Source: Acidimicrobiia bacterium
GTDB lineage: Bacteria; Actinomycetota; Acidimicrobiia; Acidimicrobiales; Acidimicrobilacustridaceae
Length of the DNA: 5,450 bases
Direction of reading: 5' to 3'
NCBI GenBank assembly: GCA_016462055.1
Contig: JAEMTX010000129.1
Location: forward strand, 1 to 5,450
Shown here piece by piece: positions 1 to 5,450 of this stretch. The notes beneath the pieces are model-generated. The model was given only the letters and a program-made list of their open reading frames with translations, was not told the DNA's origin and made no database searches. Within the stretch, counting starts at the first letter, position 1. Every line of letters starts with the position of its first letter. Position numbers and translations under genes: made by a program.

Positions 1-587
1 GAAGGCTCGAGCACCTGCACGACTCGATCAGTCATTGAAATGCCAAGTCGTTCGATCGCGGCCGCCGCCATCACGATGGCATCGAACCCATTAGCCTTTT
101 CAAGCCTGGTGGCGATGTTGCCGCGCAATCCTGAGAACACAAGGTCGGGACGCAGCGATGCGAGTTGCGCTTTCCGACGAATGGATCCGGTAGCGACATG
201 TCCGCCGATAGGTAAACCGTCGATGGTTGACCCAACAAGAACATCGCGCACATCGCCCCGCGCGGGGACGGCGGCGATGACAAGTTCATCGGGTGTAAGA
301 GCAGGAAGGTCTTTGCCGGAGTGCACCGCAAAATCAGCGCGGCCATCGAGCACCGCCGCTTGGATTTCTTTCACGAAGACGCCCTTGCCGCCCATGGCGT
401 CGATCGGAATGTCGAGGCGTTGATCGGCCATCGTCTCGACGATCACTTTCTCGATCGACAAATCGAGTCCATTGGCCGAAGCATGGTGCTGGAGCAGTTC
501 TGCCACGTGATCGGCCTGCCATAACGCAAGAGCACTACCACGCGTTGCTAATCGGAGTCTCACTGCGTCGGGACCGCCCCCGGACAT
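1..587 (-). CDS. hemC: Porphobilinogen deaminase (hydroxymethylbilane synthase), 3' end cut by window edge
   Basis: HemC joins four porphobilinogen molecules into hydroxymethylbilane in the cytoplasm, the step that supplies both heme and siroheme. Only the first 195 residues are present; the family is usually about 310 residues long. Visible signatures are RLATRGSALALWQA (about residues 12-25), GGKGVFVKEI (66-75), and HSGKDLP (89-95), whose Asp93 matches the catalytic Asp of the family motif HSMKDxP. The cofactor-binding arginines are seen in GSIRRKAQL (134-142) and LRGNIATRL (154-162), followed by DAIVMAAAAIERLG. The Gly before the Lys in HSGKDLP is usually Met, Leu or Ala, a mild variation. 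The chosen start is the ATG at 587, 7 bases after the hemA stop, so translation is probably coupled to hemA. No strong Shine-Dalgarno is visible. A GTG at 563, preceded by a G-rich stretch, is an alternative start that would remove 8 residues. The family assignment is very secure; the start is less so. Confidence 0.96.
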   Translation of the reverse strand, partial: MSGGGPDAVRLRLATRGSALALWQADHVAELLQHHASANGLDLSIEKVIVETMADQRLDIPIDAMGGKGVFVKEIQAAVLDGRADFAVHSGKDLPALTPDELVIAAVPARGDVRDVLVGSTIDGLPIGGHVATGSIRRKAQLASLRPDLVFSGLRGNIATRLEKANGFDAIVMAAAAIERLGISMTDRVVQVLEP

Positions 588-594
588 TGTGGGA

Positions 595-1854
595 TCAGAG
601 CTCAAAGAGATCGCGAAGGGCCTCGGCAAGGCGTTCACCGCGCGGCGAACCAGCAGCATCTTTCAACCGCACGGTTGGCTGATGCAGCAACTTGGCCACG
701 ATTCCTTTTGTCAGCGAATCAAGGGCCTCGAGTTGACGTTCATCGAGGTCGCCAAGACGGGCACGGAGACGCTCGAGTTCGGCAAGGCGAATGTCGTCGG
801 ACTGTTCGTGCAAACGAGAAATCAACGGCGCCACTTCACGAGCTGAACTCACGGCCAAGTAACGCTCGAGTTCCTCGCCACACATTGCTTCAACTGCTGC
901 AACTTCGCGTCGACGCTCGGCCATGCCTGCTTCGGCGAACGCTCGAAGATCATCCATATCGAGAATTGTGACGCCCGGGATATCGGCAGCCGCAGGATCG
1001 ACGTCGCGAGGAACCGCAACATCGACAACCAGAATTTCGCGATCGCCCCGGGCTCGCATGACTCGTTCGATGTCTGCGTGTTCGATGATCATCGAGTTGG
1101 CGCCGGTGCCGGTGAGCAAAAGATCGACTTCAGAAAGAGCGGCATCGAGATCGGCAAGACGGATTGCAGTTCCACCAAGTCGCTCTGCGAGATCTGCGGC
1201 GTTCTCCCACGTGCGATTGGCAATGCGAATGTCGGAGACGCCGTTGCTGGCAAGCGCACGAACCATGCCCTCGCCCATTTCGCCAGCGCCCATCACCAGT
1301 ATGGAACGACCTTCGAGCGAACCAAGGTGCTGTGCGGCCATGGCGACTGCAGCGGTAGAAACCGATGCGACGTGGCGGCCAATGCCGGTTTCGGTTCGAG
1401 CGCGCTTTCCGACCTCAAGCGCATGACGGAAGAGCAAATTGAGTTGAGACCCAGCCGCTTTTTCGGTCTGCGCAATGTCCCATGCCCGGCGAACCTGTCC
1501 GAGAATTTCGGCTTCGCCTACGACGGCCGAGTCGATGCCAGATGCAACGCGGAAAAGATGTCCGGCAGCAGCATCGGCATCGTGAACGTAAAGGTGATCG
1601 GTAAGTTCTTCTGGATCAGCGAAGGCGAGTTCAGAGAAGAATGTGCGCAGGTCGCCGTAGGCGGGGTGAAACTTTTCAGCGACGACGTAGACCTCGGTGC
1701 GATTGCATGTCGACAACACCACGGCTTCGCTCACATGGTCTTGTGAGAGCACATCGTGAAGCGCTTTCGGTAGCCGAGCGTCGTCGATCGTGACTCGCTC
1801 GAGTAGAGCGAGTGGAACCGTTCGGTGATTCAGTCCAACGACTACGACAGACAC
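595..1854 (-). CDS. hemA: Glutamyl-tRNA reductase
   Basis: HemA reduces glutamyl-tRNA(Glu) with NADPH to glutamate-1-semialdehyde, the first committed step of the C5 route to tetrapyrroles. The 419-residue length is normal. The N-terminal catalytic domain has GLNHRT (7-12) and STCNRTEVY (48-56), whose Cys50 is the expected thioester nucleophile, and the conserved GHLFRVASGIDS with His99, followed by GEAEILGQVR (113-122). The Rossmann NADPH domain shows GAGEMG (189-194) and ANRT (212-215), then VDVAVPRDVDP. The C-terminal helical dimerisation domain ends with the typical LLHQPTVRLKDA. The start is GTG at 1854; it leaves just enough residues before GLNHRT and no other start codon fits. AGGAG lies 11 bases upstream. 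The gene overlaps the end of the siroheme gene by 13 bases, which supports a single rex-led operon. All key residues that I can check are present. Confidence 0.98.
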   Translation of the reverse strand: MSVVVVGLNHRTVPLALLERVTIDDARLPKALHDVLSQDHVSEAVVLSTCNRTEVYVVAEKFHPAYGDLRTFFSELAFADPEELTDHLYVHDADAAAGHLFRVASGIDSAVVGEAEILGQVRRAWDIAQTEKAAGSQLNLLFRHALEVGKRARTETGIGRHVASVSTAAVAMAAQHLGSLEGRSILVMGAGEMGEGMVRALASNGVSDIRIANRTWENAADLAERLGGTAIRLADLDAALSEVDLLLTGTGANSMIIEHADIERVMRARGDREILVVDVAVPRDVDPAAADIPGVTILDMDDLRAFAEAGMAERRREVAAVEAMCGEELERYLAVSSAREVAPLISRLHEQSDDIRLAELERLRARLGDLDERQLEALDSLTKGIVAKLLHQPTVRLKDAAGSPRGERLAEALRDLFEL

Positions 1855-2465
1855 GCCTGGAGGCGCTCCTTGGCTTCGGCGAGGCGACCCTCGCGGATGA
1901 GTTCCAGCATTCCCGAATCGAGCGCTCCTTGCCAGTCCAGACCCTCGGTCGACGTGCCTTCGGCCTGAAGCCGGGCTCGGTATTCGGTGAGGATCTCGAC
2001 CAGTACGGCGTACTCAGGTCCGAACTCAGGACCATAGCGACGTCGGAGCCATGTTGAGAGGGCCGGCGAGGATCCACTGGTGGAGAACGTGACCAACAGC
2101 GGCCCCTGACGGACTCGGGCTGGCAAAGCAAAGGCGCAGTTGGCTGGATCATCGGCGCTATTGACCCAAATCCCGGCTGCTTCGCCCTCGACAAAGACCT
2201 GACGGTTCACTGCGGGATCGCTCGTAGCCGTGATGACTAGGCGATAGCCGACGACCTCGCCGGTCTCGTAGGGCCGCTTGTGACAGATAACCCCATCGAG
2301 CGAAGCGAAATCTTCGAGGATTTCTGGGGCGACGACATCGACCACTGCACGACACACCACGAGTTCTCGAGCCTTGGACAACGCGACGGGACCGCCCCCA
2401 ACGACCAAACAGCGTCGGCCAGCTAGCGAAAGATTTACCGGATAAAGCGGTTCAGCGAATGGCAT
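1842..2465 (-). CDS. Precorrin-2 dehydrogenase / sirohydrochlorin ferrochelatase (CysG N-terminal-type, SirC/Met8p family)
   Basis: This NAD-dependent enzyme family oxidises precorrin-2 to sirohydrochlorin, and many members also insert Fe2+ to give siroheme, the cofactor of sulfite and nitrite reductases. The Rossmann signature CLVVGGGPVALSKA lies near residues 19-32 of the ATG form. The segment NSADDPANCAFALPA aligns with the Salmonella CysG region around catalytic Asp104; the first Asp of the DD pair is the likely equivalent. STSGSSPALSTWLRR matches the Ser/Gly-rich SSGGTSPVLARLLR region. The uroporphyrinogen methyltransferase half of CysG is absent, so that activity must come from another gene, perhaps one beyond hemC. 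The stop is TAG at 1844-1842, inside the hemA start region. Two starts are possible: GTG at 2471, overlapping the rex stop as GTGA, or ATG at 2465. I prefer ATG because GGGGG sits 7 bases before it, while for the GTG it would be too close. Whether it chelates iron as well as oxidising cannot be told from sequence alone. Confidence 0.93.
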   Translation of the reverse strand: MPFAEPLYPVNLSLAGRRCLVVGGGPVALSKARELVVCRAVVDVVAPEILEDFASLDGVICHKRPYETGEVVGYRLVITATSDPAVNRQVFVEGEAAGIWVNSADDPANCAFALPARVRQGPLLVTFSTSGSSPALSTWLRRRYGPEFGPEYAVLVEILTEYRARLQAEGTSTEGLDWQGALDSGMLELIREGRLAEAKERLQACLS

Positions 2466-2467
2466 CG

Positions 2468-3160
2468 TCACGCCCCCGAATTCTTTGCCGCAGCGGCGAC
2501 ACCGAGTTCTTCGCGCAACGCCAAACCGATGGAGTCGCGCTGACCATAAAAACTGAGCACCTGAAGTTCGAGAGCGAGATCGACTTTGCGCAATGTGGCT
2601 TGCTCCGGAACAGTGACCACTGCGGGCGCAAAGTTCAGAATCGATTTCACTCCTGCAGCCACTAATCGGTCAGCAACTTCCTGTGCACCGACTGCAGGCG
2701 TTGCAATGATGCCAATTGCAATTCCGAGCTCGTCAACCAACGCCGGCAAATCGTCGAGATGACGAATGGTGTGGCCGCCAAAGATAGTTCCGACTTTGGT
2801 CGGATCGGCATCGATCAATGCAGCAACAGGAAAACCACGGTCGCCAAATCCGCCATAGTTCGCGAGTGCCGCGCCCAAGTTTCCGACACCAACAATCGCC
2901 ACTGGCCAATCACGGGTGAGTCCAAGTTCCCGACTCATCTGAACCAGAAGGTGATCAACGTCGTAGCCAACACCACGAGTCCCAAAGGAGCCGAGGTAGG
3001 AAAGGTCTTTGCGAACTTTGGCTGCGTTCACACCAGCCAGTTCAGCAAGGCGCTCGGATGAGATCGTGGTGACCCCATCGGCCTGGACGTCGAGAAGGGT
3101 GCGCAAATAGACAGGCAGTCGGGCCACAGTGGCTTCGGGTATCCGGCGTTGGCGCTCCAC
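2468..3160 (-). CDS. rex: Redox-sensing transcriptional repressor Rex
   Basis: Rex is a homodimeric repressor that binds DNA when NAD+ is high and releases it when NADH rises, controlling respiration, fermentation and, in Streptomyces, its own rex-hemACD operon. The N-terminal winged helix shows IPEATVARLPVYLRTL, then SSERLAELAGVNAAKVRKDL and SYLGSFGTRGVGYDV, all highly typical. The NAD(H)-binding Rossmann domain shows VAIVGVGNLGAALANYGGF, LIDADP and IIATPA, and NFAP precedes the C-terminal swapped helix region. The frame is open to a GTG at 3196, giving 242 residues, but I favour GTG at 3160, giving 230. That start puts 6 residues before IPEATV, close to other Rex proteins. It also sits at the expected transcription start of a -35/-10 pair that would otherwise lie inside the gene. 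Neither GTG has a good Shine-Dalgarno. Its stop abuts or overlaps the siroheme gene. Identity is secure; the start is an inference. Confidence 0.96.
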   Translation of the reverse strand: MERQRRIPEATVARLPVYLRTLLDVQADGVTTISSERLAELAGVNAAKVRKDLSYLGSFGTRGVGYDVDHLLVQMSRELGLTRDWPVAIVGVGNLGAALANYGGFGDRGFPVAALIDADPTKVGTIFGGHTIRHLDDLPALVDELGIAIGIIATPAVGAQEVADRLVAAGVKSILNFAPAVVTVPEQATLRKVDLALELQVLSFYGQRDSIGLALREELGVAAAAKNSGA

Positions 3161-3168
3161 GAATGACC

Positions 3169-3198
3169 ACGCTACCGACCTTGTTCTCTTGTTCACAA
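3169..3198 (-). promoter_or_regulatory. Predicted rex operon promoter, leaderless
   Basis: On the minus strand TTGTGA (3198-3193) serves as a -35 and TAGCGT (3174-3169) as a -10 fitting TANNNT, with an 18-base spacer. The GTG at 3160 begins 8 bases after the -10, so the transcript would start at or within a couple of bases of the start codon. This is motif reading only; no transcription start is known. Confidence 0.5.
3181..3198 (-). promoter_or_regulatory. Candidate Rex operator (autoregulatory)
   Basis: The minus-strand sequence TTGTGAACAAGAGAACAA matches the Rex operator TTGTGAA-N4-TTCACAA at all 7 bases of the first half and 4 of 7 in the second (AGAACAA). It covers the predicted -35 box and part of the spacer of the rex promoter, an effective position for repression. 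The same bases can also be read as an 8-base direct repeat, GTGAACAA-GAGAACAA, so the second half is degenerate. Autoregulation of rex through such a site is established in Streptomyces; here it is inferred. Confidence 0.6.
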
Positions 3199-3220
3199 AG
3201 TGCCGCTGAGCCGTGTCCCC

Positions 3221-3251
3221 TTGGGGCTCTGGCCCTGATCCCCCTTAGGCT
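3221..3251 (+). promoter_or_regulatory. Predicted leaderless promoter of the seven-helix membrane protein gene
   Basis: TAGGCT at 3246-3251 fits the actinobacterial -10 pattern TANNNT and ends exactly 6 bases before the ATG at 3258, so transcription should start at the A of the start codon. No Shine-Dalgarno is present, which agrees with leaderless translation. The -35 is poor: TTGGGG at 3221-3226 with a 19-base spacer is the best candidate. Confidence 0.5.
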
Positions 3252-3257
3252 GTTTAC

Positions 3258-4028
3258 ATGCACGCCGCCCTCGCTGCCGCCGCCACTTTGGTATCGCTGG
3301 CCTTCGCTCTCTCAACGGGCGAGCGGTGGCTCCGGAGCCGGAAGCGCCACGAAGCGGCCTGGACGATTTCGCTCATCATGTTTGCGCTTGGTTCGATCTC
3401 GCTGTGGTGGGGAGCATCGGTCGGATGGGGCGAATGGTCGTTTAAGTCCTTTTATCTGTTCGGGGCCATTCTCAATGTCCCGTTCCTCGCTCTCGGCACC
3501 ATCGAACTCTTGACCGGACCGAAACACGGCAAACGATGGATGGCCATCATCTCAATGCTTGGAGCGTTCTGCACAGGCATTGTCGTAGCTGCCCCACTCA
3601 CCGGGGTCATCAATTCTGATCTGCTTCCTCAGGGCAAAGAAGTTTTCGGACCCGGTCCACGAATTGCCGCTGCTGTCGGTTCTGGAGTTGCCGCTCTGGT
3701 CATCATCGGCGGAGCGGTCTGGAGCGCCTGGCGATTGTTTCGCGTGTGGCGCGCTGGCGCCGATACGCGTGCTCGCGGAACCGGTGCACCTTCACCACGA
3801 CGTTTAGCGATTGCGAATCTGATCATCGCCGCCGGCACACTCATCCTGAGTGCAGGCGGCATCCTGAACTCGGTCGTGAATGAGATGGACGGATTCGCCA
3901 TTTCACTTGTCGCCGGCATCTCTGTGATCTTTGTTGGATTTCTGCTTACAAGTTCGGGAACGTCGGCACAGTTGCGATCTGTTGCTGAACCAGATGCGTG
4001 GCGAGCGCCAAACGCCGACGTTGCTTAG
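3258..4028 (+). CDS. Uncharacterised seven-helix integral membrane protein
   Basis: I do not recognise a named family with known function. The 256-residue product has seven hydrophobic segments, roughly 2-20, 34-53, 64-85, 93-116, 135-160, 183-204 and 212-232. Positive charges concentrate in the loops after helix 1 (residues 22-31, WRS/RKR-rich), after helix 3 (PKHGKR) and after helix 5 (about 160-182, many Arg), so the predicted topology is N-terminus outside and C-terminus inside. The last 24 residues form a short polar cytoplasmic tail. Helix 2 begins HEAAWTISLIMFALG and helix 3 has YLFGAILNVPFLALGTIELL, a pattern I associate with uncharacterised actinobacterial membrane proteins. I see no catalytic or cofactor motif. 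The ATG at 3258 is supported by a -10 box 6 bases upstream. It is transcribed divergently from rex and shares about 97 bases of upstream DNA with it, so Rex could influence it, but that is speculation. Confidence 0.85.
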   Translation: MHAALAAAATLVSLAFALSTGERWLRSRKRHEAAWTISLIMFALGSISLWWGASVGWGEWSFKSFYLFGAILNVPFLALGTIELLTGPKHGKRWMAIISMLGAFCTGIVVAAPLTGVINSDLLPQGKEVFGPGPRIAAAVGSGVAALVIIGGAVWSAWRLFRVWRAGADTRARGTGAPSPRRLAIANLIIAAGTLILSAGGILNSVVNEMDGFAISLVAGISVIFVGFLLTSSGTSAQLRSVAEPDAWRAPNADVA

Positions 4029-4057
4029 ACATAATGCTGCTGTTTGCTAATAAGCAA
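4021..4057. terminator. Weak inverted repeats between convergent genes, possible bidirectional terminator
   Basis: TTGCTTA at 4021-4027, overlapping the stop of the plus-strand gene, is an exact inverted partner of TAAGCAA at 4051-4057, with a 23-base loop. A tighter alternative pairs TTGCT (4044-4048) with AGCAA (4053-4057) across a 4-base loop. The stems are AT-rich and short and no T run follows on either strand, so terminator activity is doubtful. Position between two converging stop codons is the main support. Confidence 0.25.
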
Positions 4058-4136
4058 GCACAAATAACTGCATCGCTGCGGCAAACAAGATGACAAAGAG
4101 CAATGCTCCGACGGCGATAACGGTTGCTGGTCGCAT
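4047..4136 (-). CDS. Small single-helix membrane protein, 29 residues
   Basis: I do not recognise a family. The product begins MRPATVIAVGALLFVI, continues LFAAAMQLFVLAY and ends at TAG (4049-4047). Residues about 5-28 form one continuous hydrophobic helix with an Arg at position 2, suggesting a membrane-anchored peptide with the N-terminus inside. The ATG at 4136 is 9 bases after the stop of the SAM hydrolase gene. GAGGA at 4147-4143, partly inside that stop codon, lies 6 bases before it: one of the best ribosome binding sites in the window, so translation is probably coupled. The stop is 18 bases from the stop of the convergent gene, so the ORF fills almost all of an otherwise empty gap. Its length is too short for coding statistics; chance is not excluded, but the binding site and clean hydrophobic helix make a real gene more likely than not. 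Confidence 0.6.
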   Translation of the reverse strand: MRPATVIAVGALLFVILFAAAMQLFVLAY

Positions 4137-4142
4137 TGTTCT

Positions 4143-4147
4143 TCCTC
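4143..4147 (-). promoter_or_regulatory. Ribosome binding site of the small membrane protein
   Basis: GAGGA on the minus strand, 6 bases before the ATG at 4136, overlaps the TGA stop of the upstream SAM hydrolase gene. A ribosome ending the hydrolase would be placed directly on the next start. This site is the main evidence that the short ORF is translated. Confidence 0.6.
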
Positions 4148-5006
4148 AGCTTCGGCGCTGGCCGAGTTGTACAGGCGTAATCACACTTGGCGGGCGAGTC
4201 TCGTCGAATTGCTCGATGGTCACTGCCGAAGCGGTCGACAAACCGAGTTCTTCGGCCGCGGATCGCTTGTCGAGAACGATCGTTATAAGTCCGTAGGAAT
4301 CGACGATAAGTCCGAGTTCATTGTTTTCGAGATCAGCAAATGTTGAGACACGCCGAGCCACACGAGAACCATCGTCCATCACTAAGCGCACGTGACCGTC
4401 GAAGGCTTCGAGTTCATCGGGGTCGACGTTGAGTTGCGCATTGCCGTAGTGATCGACCCACAAAACTTCTGAGTGGAGTCGTCCCTCATCTTCACGGGTC
4501 AATGGAATCATCGCGGGGAACAACGAAATGGGATCGATGGAAGGCCCAAGTTCGGCAAGATCGACACCGTTACAAAGGTGGGCAGCGGCCGGTGCAAAAA
4601 CATCGCGACCGTCGAACGTTCCCGGCTCAGTCGTGAAACGGTACTCAGGATTAACGATTTCAACGGCGCGACCAGCACCGCCGCACAATTGAACGACCGG
4701 TGCCAAGACGCCATTATCGGGGCCGACAAGAACTGATGAACCGCCACCAATTTCCACCGCAATTGGTCGGCGCGGAGTGCCGACCGTCGGGTCGATCACG
4801 GCGACAACCACCCCGGGAGCGAGATAGTTCGCTGCCCGCACCAGAGCGAGTCCGCCTGAGCGAACGTCGTAGGGCGCAATGTCATGCGTGATATCGATGA
4901 CTCGAACTTCGGGTGCAATCGATCGAATGATCGAATGCACAACACCGACGAATTCGTCGACGCGTCCGTAATCGGAGAGGAAGGAAACAGTGTCGTAGCG
5001 CGGCAT
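4146..5006 (-). CDS. S-adenosyl-L-methionine hydrolase (adenosine-forming), DUF62 family
   Basis: Members of this family split S-adenosylmethionine with water into adenosine and methionine and are related to the fluorinase and chlorinase SalL. At 286 residues the length is normal. Family motifs are FLSDYGRVDEFVGVVH (9-24), ITHDIAPYDVRSGGLAL (39-55), IDPTVGTPRRPIAVE (71-85), GPDNGVL (95-101) and TFDGRDVFAPAAAHL (130-144). The C-terminal beta-barrel domain has WVDHYGNAQLNVDPDEL and NNELGLIVDSYG. From memory, the archaeal PH0463 enzyme uses an Asp-Arg-His triad. Asp72 and Arg79 match, but the usual TFHGRD His is Asp132 here, and the usual DPGVGT is DPTVGT, so activity may be altered. ATG at 5006 has no clear Shine-Dalgarno; TAACGT, 9 bases upstream, might be a -10 for a leaderless transcript, though read-through from proC, 32 bases away, is equally possible. 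Confidence 0.93.
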   Translation of the reverse strand: MPRYDTVSFLSDYGRVDEFVGVVHSIIRSIAPEVRVIDITHDIAPYDVRSGGLALVRAANYLAPGVVVAVIDPTVGTPRRPIAVEIGGGSSVLVGPDNGVLAPVVQLCGGAGRAVEIVNPEYRFTTEPGTFDGRDVFAPAAAHLCNGVDLAELGPSIDPISLFPAMIPLTREDEGRLHSEVLWVDHYGNAQLNVDPDELEAFDGHVRLVMDDGSRVARRVSTFADLENNELGLIVDSYGLITIVLDKRSAAEELGLSTASAVTIEQFDETRPPSVITPVQLGQRRS

Positions 5007-5038
5007 GGGATCGTTACGTTACCGGCACGTCGGCGACG

Positions 5039-5450
5039 TCAGTCCTGACCGAGTTCACGAGAACGTTCGGTTGCTGCAGCAACGGCATCGAGCACCGCAG
5101 AACGGAATCCACCTGATTCAAGGGCACGGAGGCCAGCAGCAGTCGTTCCCCCCGGTGAGGTGACCTGCGCCCGCAGGGTTGCGGCCGCTTCACCGCTTGA
5201 TTCAAGGAGGGTGGCCGAACCCAAGAGTGTCTGCACCGCAAGCACTTCCGCGACATCCCTAGGAAGGCCCACAAGCACGCCAGCTTCGATCATGCTCTCG
5301 GCCATAACAAACACATAGGCAGGACCAGAACCGGAAAGGCCGGTGACCGCATCGATTTTATCTTCGGGTACTCGAACCACGACTCCAACCGCGTCGAGCA
5401 CTGACGCTGCCCAGTCGAGGGCGGCCTCTGAGGCCGACGAGCCGGCGGCA
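5039..5450 (-). CDS. proC: Pyrroline-5-carboxylate reductase, C-terminal part, N-terminus beyond window edge
   Basis: ProC reduces pyrroline-5-carboxylate to proline with NAD(P)H, the last step of proline synthesis. The frame is open to the right edge, so 136 residues of a protein usually about 270 long are present, and the N-terminal Rossmann domain is missing only because of the cut. The visible part is the helical dimerisation and substrate-binding domain: LSGSGPAYVFVMAESM (about 38-53 of the fragment), AGVLVGLPRDVA, and the family signature VTSPGGTTAAGLRALE (about 96-111), ending in ATERSRELG. The GTG at 5401 is internal, not the start. The TGA at 5041-5039 is 32 bases before the SAM hydrolase start on the same strand, so the two may be co-transcribed. 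No defects are seen in the visible half. Confidence 0.96.
   Translation of the reverse strand, partial: AAGSSASEAALDWAASVLDAVGVVVRVPEDKIDAVTGLSGSGPAYVFVMAESMIEAGVLVGLPRDVAEVLAVQTLLGSATLLESSGEAAATLRAQVTSPGGTTAAGLRALESGGFRSAVLDAVAAATERSRELGQD

Noticed and set aside
71..522. Two minus-strand frames within the first 520 bases
   Set aside because: Both are out of frame with hemC, which reads unbroken from 587 to the window edge with family motifs.
923..1426. Plus-strand frame of 167 residues opposite hemA
   Set aside because: Ser/Arg/Ala-rich low-complexity translation typical of an antisense shadow in GC-rich DNA.
1078..1746. Long plus-strand frame of 222 residues opposite hemA
   Set aside because: It lies wholly antisense to a clear hemA with intact motifs, shows no recognisable domain, and is explained by the codon bias of the opposite strand.
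1676..2194. Minus-strand frame of 172 residues spanning the siroheme gene and hemA junction
   Set aside because: Arg/Ser/Pro-rich out-of-frame reading of two confidently identified genes.
2759..3061. Plus-strand frame of 100 residues opposite rex
   Set aside because: No domain or ribosome binding site; it is antisense to conserved Rex sequence.
3217..3236. CCCC-TT-GGGG and GGGC-TCTG-GCCC inverted repeats as a terminator or riboswitch
   Set aside because: Loops of 2 and 4 bases with 4-base stems, upstream of a promoter and without a T run, are better explained as G/C-rich promoter DNA.
5007..5038. Repeated CGTTA and ACGT words in the proC to SAM hydrolase gap, considered as an operator
   Set aside because: The units are 4-5 bases in a 32-base gap and no known regulator site is matched.

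Overview
The window looks like core chromosome from a moderately GC-rich actinobacterium. The main reasons are the linkage of a Rex redox repressor to hemA and hemC, an arrangement known from Streptomyces (rex-hemACD), apparently leaderless promoters, and protein signatures typical of the phylum. The GC content seems lower than in Streptomyces, and an Acidimicrobiia-type lineage is possible, but that is only inference. I see no mobile elements, CRISPR array, rRNA or tRNA.

Left block, minus strand, bases 1 to about 3160, transcribed right to left: rex, a precorrin-2 dehydrogenase/ferrochelatase (siroheme) gene, hemA, and hemC, which runs off the left edge. The genes overlap or are separated by only a few bases, so they read as one operon for tetrapyrrole synthesis. 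HemA commits glutamyl-tRNA to the pathway, HemC builds the linear tetrapyrrole, and the siroheme enzyme works on the precorrin-2 branch. A Rex-like operator overlaps the predicted rex promoter, which suggests that Rex controls its own operon in response to NADH/NAD+.

Middle, plus strand, 3258-4028: a divergently transcribed, unrecognised seven-helix membrane protein. Its -10 box lies 6 bases before the ATG, so the mRNA is probably leaderless. The roughly 97 bases between rex and this gene carry both promoters.

Right block, minus strand, 4047-5450: proC (C-terminal part, cut by the right edge), an S-adenosylmethionine hydrolase of the DUF62 family, and a previously easy-to-miss 29-residue single-helix membrane protein, which has a good ribosome binding site 9 bases after the hydrolase stop codon. 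This block converges with the seven-helix gene, with only 18 bases between their stop codons.

The points most worth following up are the overlap of operator and leaderless promoter at rex (which also moves the rex start), the small membrane protein, an Asp where DUF62 hydrolases are expected to have a catalytic His, and the uncharacterised membrane protein sharing the Rex promoter region.
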